Shown here in pieces: positions 41,110 to 44,780 of a DNA stretch of 44,780 nt (its first letter is position 1; the number at the start of each line of letters is the position of its first letter). The notes beneath the pieces were generated by a model. The model was not told where the DNA came from. It saw nothing but the letters and a program-made list of their open reading frames with translations, and searched no databases. The DNA is from an uncultured Clostridia bacterium (GTDB taxonomy: Bacteria > Bacillota > Clostridia > TANB77 > CAG-508): positions 1-44,780 of the forward strand of contig CANQQQ010000013.1 of the NCBI GenBank assembly GCA_947626025.1. The letters run 5' to 3'. Both the position numbers and the translations under genes were made by a program.

Positions 41110-42543
41110 TTATACATTAACTTCTATATTTTCAAATTTTAATAAGTCAGCATATTTTTCTAATACAGGATTAACTTTTTCTTTTATGAAATCATCTACT
41201 TGATGAGGTGCTCTTCCACAAAGATTATCTGGGTTCAATGCTTTTAGTATTTCCTCTTTTGTTAATCCAAAAGAACTGTCTCCTGATATTCTATCTATTA
41301 AATCGTTTGGTCTACCATACTCTTTAACTTCTCTTGCTGATTCCATAGAATATACCCTTATTTTCTCATGTAATTCTTGTCTATCTCCCCCTTTTAAAAC
41401 TGCATTCATAATTATTTCTTCTGTCGCCATAAAAGGTAATTCTTGCATTAAATTTGTTTTTATAACATTTTCATAAACTACTATATTCTTACTTATATTT
41501 CCATAAAGGATAAGTACAGCATCTATAGCTAAAAACGCTTCTGGTACACATATTCTTTTATTTGCAGAATCATCTAAGGTTCTTTCTAGCCATTGTGTTG
41601 CACTAGTTATAGCTGGATCTTGTGCTAATATCATAACATGCCTTGATAATGAGTTTATCCTCTCGCTTCTCATTGGGTTTCTTTTATATGCCATTGCAGA
41701 TGAACCTATTTGTCCTTTTTCAAAAGGCTCTTCCAATTCCTTTTCATGTTGTAATAATCTCATATCATTTGCAAATTTTGATGCACTTTGAGCAATACTA
41801 GATAATACATTTAAAACTCTTGAATCTAGTTTTCTTGTATAAGTCTGTCCTGATACTGCATAAAACTTATCAAATCCCATTTTCTCTGCTATTTTTGCAT
41901 CTATTTGTTTAACCTTTTCTTCATCTTTAAATAATTTCATAAAGCTCTCTTGAGTTCCTGTTGTACCTTTACAACCTAATAATTTCATGTGAGACTCTAC
42001 GAACTCTAATTCTTCTAAGTCTTCTAATAAATCTTGTATCCAAAGAGTTGCTCTCTTCCCCACTGTTGTAAGTTGTGCTGGTTGAAAATGTGTGTATCCT
42101 AAACATGTAACACTTTTATTCTTTTCTGCAAATTCTTTTAAATTATTAATTACTACAATTAATTTTTGCTTTACAATTTTTAATGCTTCACTCATTAAAA
42201 TAACATCTGTATTATCTGTTACAAAACATGAAGTTGCACCTAAGTGAATTATTGGCTTTGCCTCAGGGCATTTTAGTCCAAATTCGTATACATGGCTCAT
42301 TACATCATGTCTGCATTCCTTTTCTCTTTCTGCCACAATATCATAATCAATATTATATATATTTTCCTTCATTTGATTAATTTGTTCGTCAGTAATATCT
42401 ATCCCTAGTTCTTTTTCTGTTTCTGCAAGTGCAACCCATAGTTTTCTCCATGTTGAGTATTTTGCATTTGGAGACCATATTTTATTCATTTCCTTACTTG
42501 CATATCTTCCGCTCAAAGGTGTTACATATATTTCATTTTCCAT
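41110..42543 (-). CDS. purB: Adenylosuccinate lyase PurB
   Basis: PurB releases fumarate from SAICAR and adenylosuccinate. The 477-aa protein has the fumarase/aspartase signature GSSAMAYKRNPMRSE (~280) on the flexible catalytic loop. HDVMSHVYEFG (catalytic His region), HLGATSCFVTDN and TTGTQESFMKLF are also present. The ATG at 42543 (MENEIYVTPLSGRY) follows AGGAAG by about 6 nt and is preferred to 42567. It is transcribed alone on the minus strand and divergent from purA, the partner step. Confidence 0.96.
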   Translation of the reverse strand: MENEIYVTPLSGRYASKEMNKIWSPNAKYSTWRKLWVALAETEKELGIDITDEQINQMKENIYNIDYDIVAEREKECRHDVMSHVYEFGLKCPEAKPIIHLGATSCFVTDNTDVILMSEALKIVKQKLIVVINNLKEFAEKNKSVTCLGYTHFQPAQLTTVGKRATLWIQDLLEDLEELEFVESHMKLLGCKGTTGTQESFMKLFKDEEKVKQIDAKIAEKMGFDKFYAVSGQTYTRKLDSRVLNVLSSIAQSASKFANDMRLLQHEKELEEPFEKGQIGSSAMAYKRNPMRSERINSLSRHVMILAQDPAITSATQWLERTLDDSANKRICVPEAFLAIDAVLILYGNISKNIVVYENVIKTNLMQELPFMATEEIIMNAVLKGGDRQELHEKIRVYSMESAREVKEYGRPNDLIDRISGDSSFGLTKEEILKALNPDNLCGRAPHQVDDFIKEKVNPVLEKYADLLKFENIEVNV

Positions 42544-42629
42544 TTTTATCTTCCTTTCCATGAACAATTTTTATTGTTCTTAAAAACATTATATATTTTA
42601 TCATATAATTCATCATATTACAATTACTA

Positions 42630-42658
42630 TTGACTTTTTTCTTGATTTATTAGATAAT
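42630..42658 (+). promoter_or_regulatory. purA promoter
   Basis: TTGACT (42630-42635) and GATAAT (42653-42658) are 17 nt apart. The predicted leader before purA is about 145 nt long. Confidence 0.65.
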
Positions 42659-42724
42659 ATATGCGGTTTAGTATAAACTCTTATTATGCATTTATATTTG
42701 GCTTTAGTTTTATGATTGTAGCTA

Positions 42725-44084
<1,360 letters not shown>

Positions 44085-44103
44085 AATAAATAAACAAATA
44101 AGT

Positions 44104-44136
44104 CAAGTATTGTTTATCAATACTTGCTTATTTTCT
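44104..44136 (+). terminator. Terminator of purA
   Basis: CAAGTATTG (44104-44112) and CAATACTTG (44118-44126) form a perfect 9-bp stem with a 5-nt loop, followed by CTTATTTTCT. Confidence 0.85.
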
Positions 44137-44172
44137 ATCGTAGATTTTTACAAGAAGGGAATGATATTTTTT

Positions 44173-44739
44173 ATGAATAAGACAAAAAGAAAAATTTTTG
44201 AAACATCTATGGGGTTATTCGCTAAAAAAGGATATGATGCCACTAGTATTGAAGAAATAACCTCTGTAGTTGGAGTTGCTAAAGGCACACTTTATTATCA
44301 TTTTTCTAGCAAAGACGAAATCTTTAACTTTCTTGTTGAAGAAGGCATGAAGCTTTTAAAAAATAGTATTTTAATTAAAACCTCAAAAGTGGATAATGTT
44401 GTGGATAAATTAAAAGCTATAATATTAATACAAATCAAAATTATGGTTAAATATGAAGATTTTATAACCATATTGCTAAGTCAAATTTGGGGAAATGAAG
44501 CTAGAAACATTGCTTGTAAAAATTATGTTTTTGATTATATAAATATTATTGAAAATATTATCCAAGATGGTTTAAATAATGGTGAACTTGAAAACGTTGA
44601 TCCTCAAGTACTTGCTTCTAGTGTTTTTGGTTTTACTTGTTCAAGTTTATTATATAAAATTAAAACACAAAAAGAATTGGATATTCAAACTCTTTATAAT
44701 GAATATGTCAATGTTCTATTAGGTAAATACTTTAAATAA
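44173..44739 (+). CDS. TetR/AcrR-family transcription regulator
   Basis: The N-terminal HTH domain is classic: RKIFETSMGLFAKKGYDATS, then IEEITSVVGVAKGTLYYHF and SSKDEIFNFLVEEG (quoted in parts). The C-terminal ~120 residues are the variable ligand-binding helices, giving 188 aa in total. The start MNKTKRK at 44173 fits family length; an in-frame ATG at 44161 directly abuts AAGGG, and longer frames run into purA. No regulated target is in view because the window ends 41 nt later. Confidence 0.92.
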   Translation: MNKTKRKIFETSMGLFAKKGYDATSIEEITSVVGVAKGTLYYHFSSKDEIFNFLVEEGMKLLKNSILIKTSKVDNVVDKLKAIILIQIKIMVKYEDFITILLSQIWGNEARNIACKNYVFDYINIIENIIQDGLNNGELENVDPQVLASSVFGFTCSSLLYKIKTQKELDIQTLYNEYVNVLLGKYFK

Positions 44740-44780
44740 TTTTTTTATATACATTTTAACCCCCTCAAAACACAATGTGT

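Overview
The window is AT-rich DNA, with most neighbouring coding stretches at roughly 25-37% GC in the lines I counted by hand. It comes from a spore-forming Bacillota, most likely an uncultured or gut-type Clostridia. The evidence is spo0A, splB, yqfC/yqfD, a pdaA-type deacetylase, adhE, a c-di-AMP cyclase, AGGAGG-type ribosome sites, frequent TTG/GTG starts, and the yqfC-yqfD-ybeY-era-yqzL-recO gene order of Firmicutes. I see no rRNA, tRNA, CRISPR array, phage block or IS element. No gene-free stretch exceeds about 300 bp.

Layout, left to right. (1) 1-3.1 kb: an orphan gene of higher GC, deoD and ppaC, and two small unknown genes. (2) 3.1-5.8 kb: adhE. (3) 5.9-13.1 kb, minus strand: a sporulation/ribosome cluster, read from the right as pdaA, yqfC, yqfD, an unknown 410-aa protein where phoH usually sits, ybeY, a DUF3048 (YerB-like) gene, a long hairpin, era, yqzL and recO. 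yqfD and recO each carry an apparent one-base frameshift. (4) 13.3-17.2 kb: a three-gene surface-glycan module (GT2, polytopic membrane protein, anchored toroid-like protein). (5) 17.4-19.4 kb: an AgrA/AgrC-type two-component pair without agrB/agrD. (6) 19.5-20.9 kb: an unknown gene and two tandem paralogous small genes with an unusual RNA architecture. (7) 21-28.7 kb, minus: RluA-family synthase, RNA methyltransferase, splB, an LPXTG surface protein, spo0A, YigZ and a YhiN-like flavoprotein. (8) 28.7-32 kb: cdaA with a 58-aa membrane protein, a Cys-rich carboxypeptidase-regulatory-like protein, a split TauE/SafE pair with a 44-aa Met-rich protein, and a small XRE regulator. (9) 32.1-37.2 kb, minus: ruvA-rarA and a Tau/Ssu/Thi-type ABC importer. 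(10) 37.3-44.1 kb: purine genes purF, purNEC, purB and purA, then a TetR regulator at the right edge.

The most unusual observation is at 20.0-20.8 kb. Two adjacent genes for related ~90-aa proteins each have their own extended -10 promoter and a 5' leader containing CAACGCCAA. Each ends in a hairpin whose whole 9-nt loop is TTGGCGTTG, the exact reverse complement of that leader element. The proteins have diverged strongly while the leader/loop pair and the hairpin stem are identical. This suggests a selected 5'-3' (fold-back or kissing) RNA interaction, or a cassette-like duplicated unit. A second candidate RNA control is a perfect 14-bp inverted repeat that would put the ribosome site and AUG of splB inside a 32-nt loop. 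A purA leader hairpin with 15-bp arms and a palindrome between the divergent purF and purN genes are further regulatory candidates.
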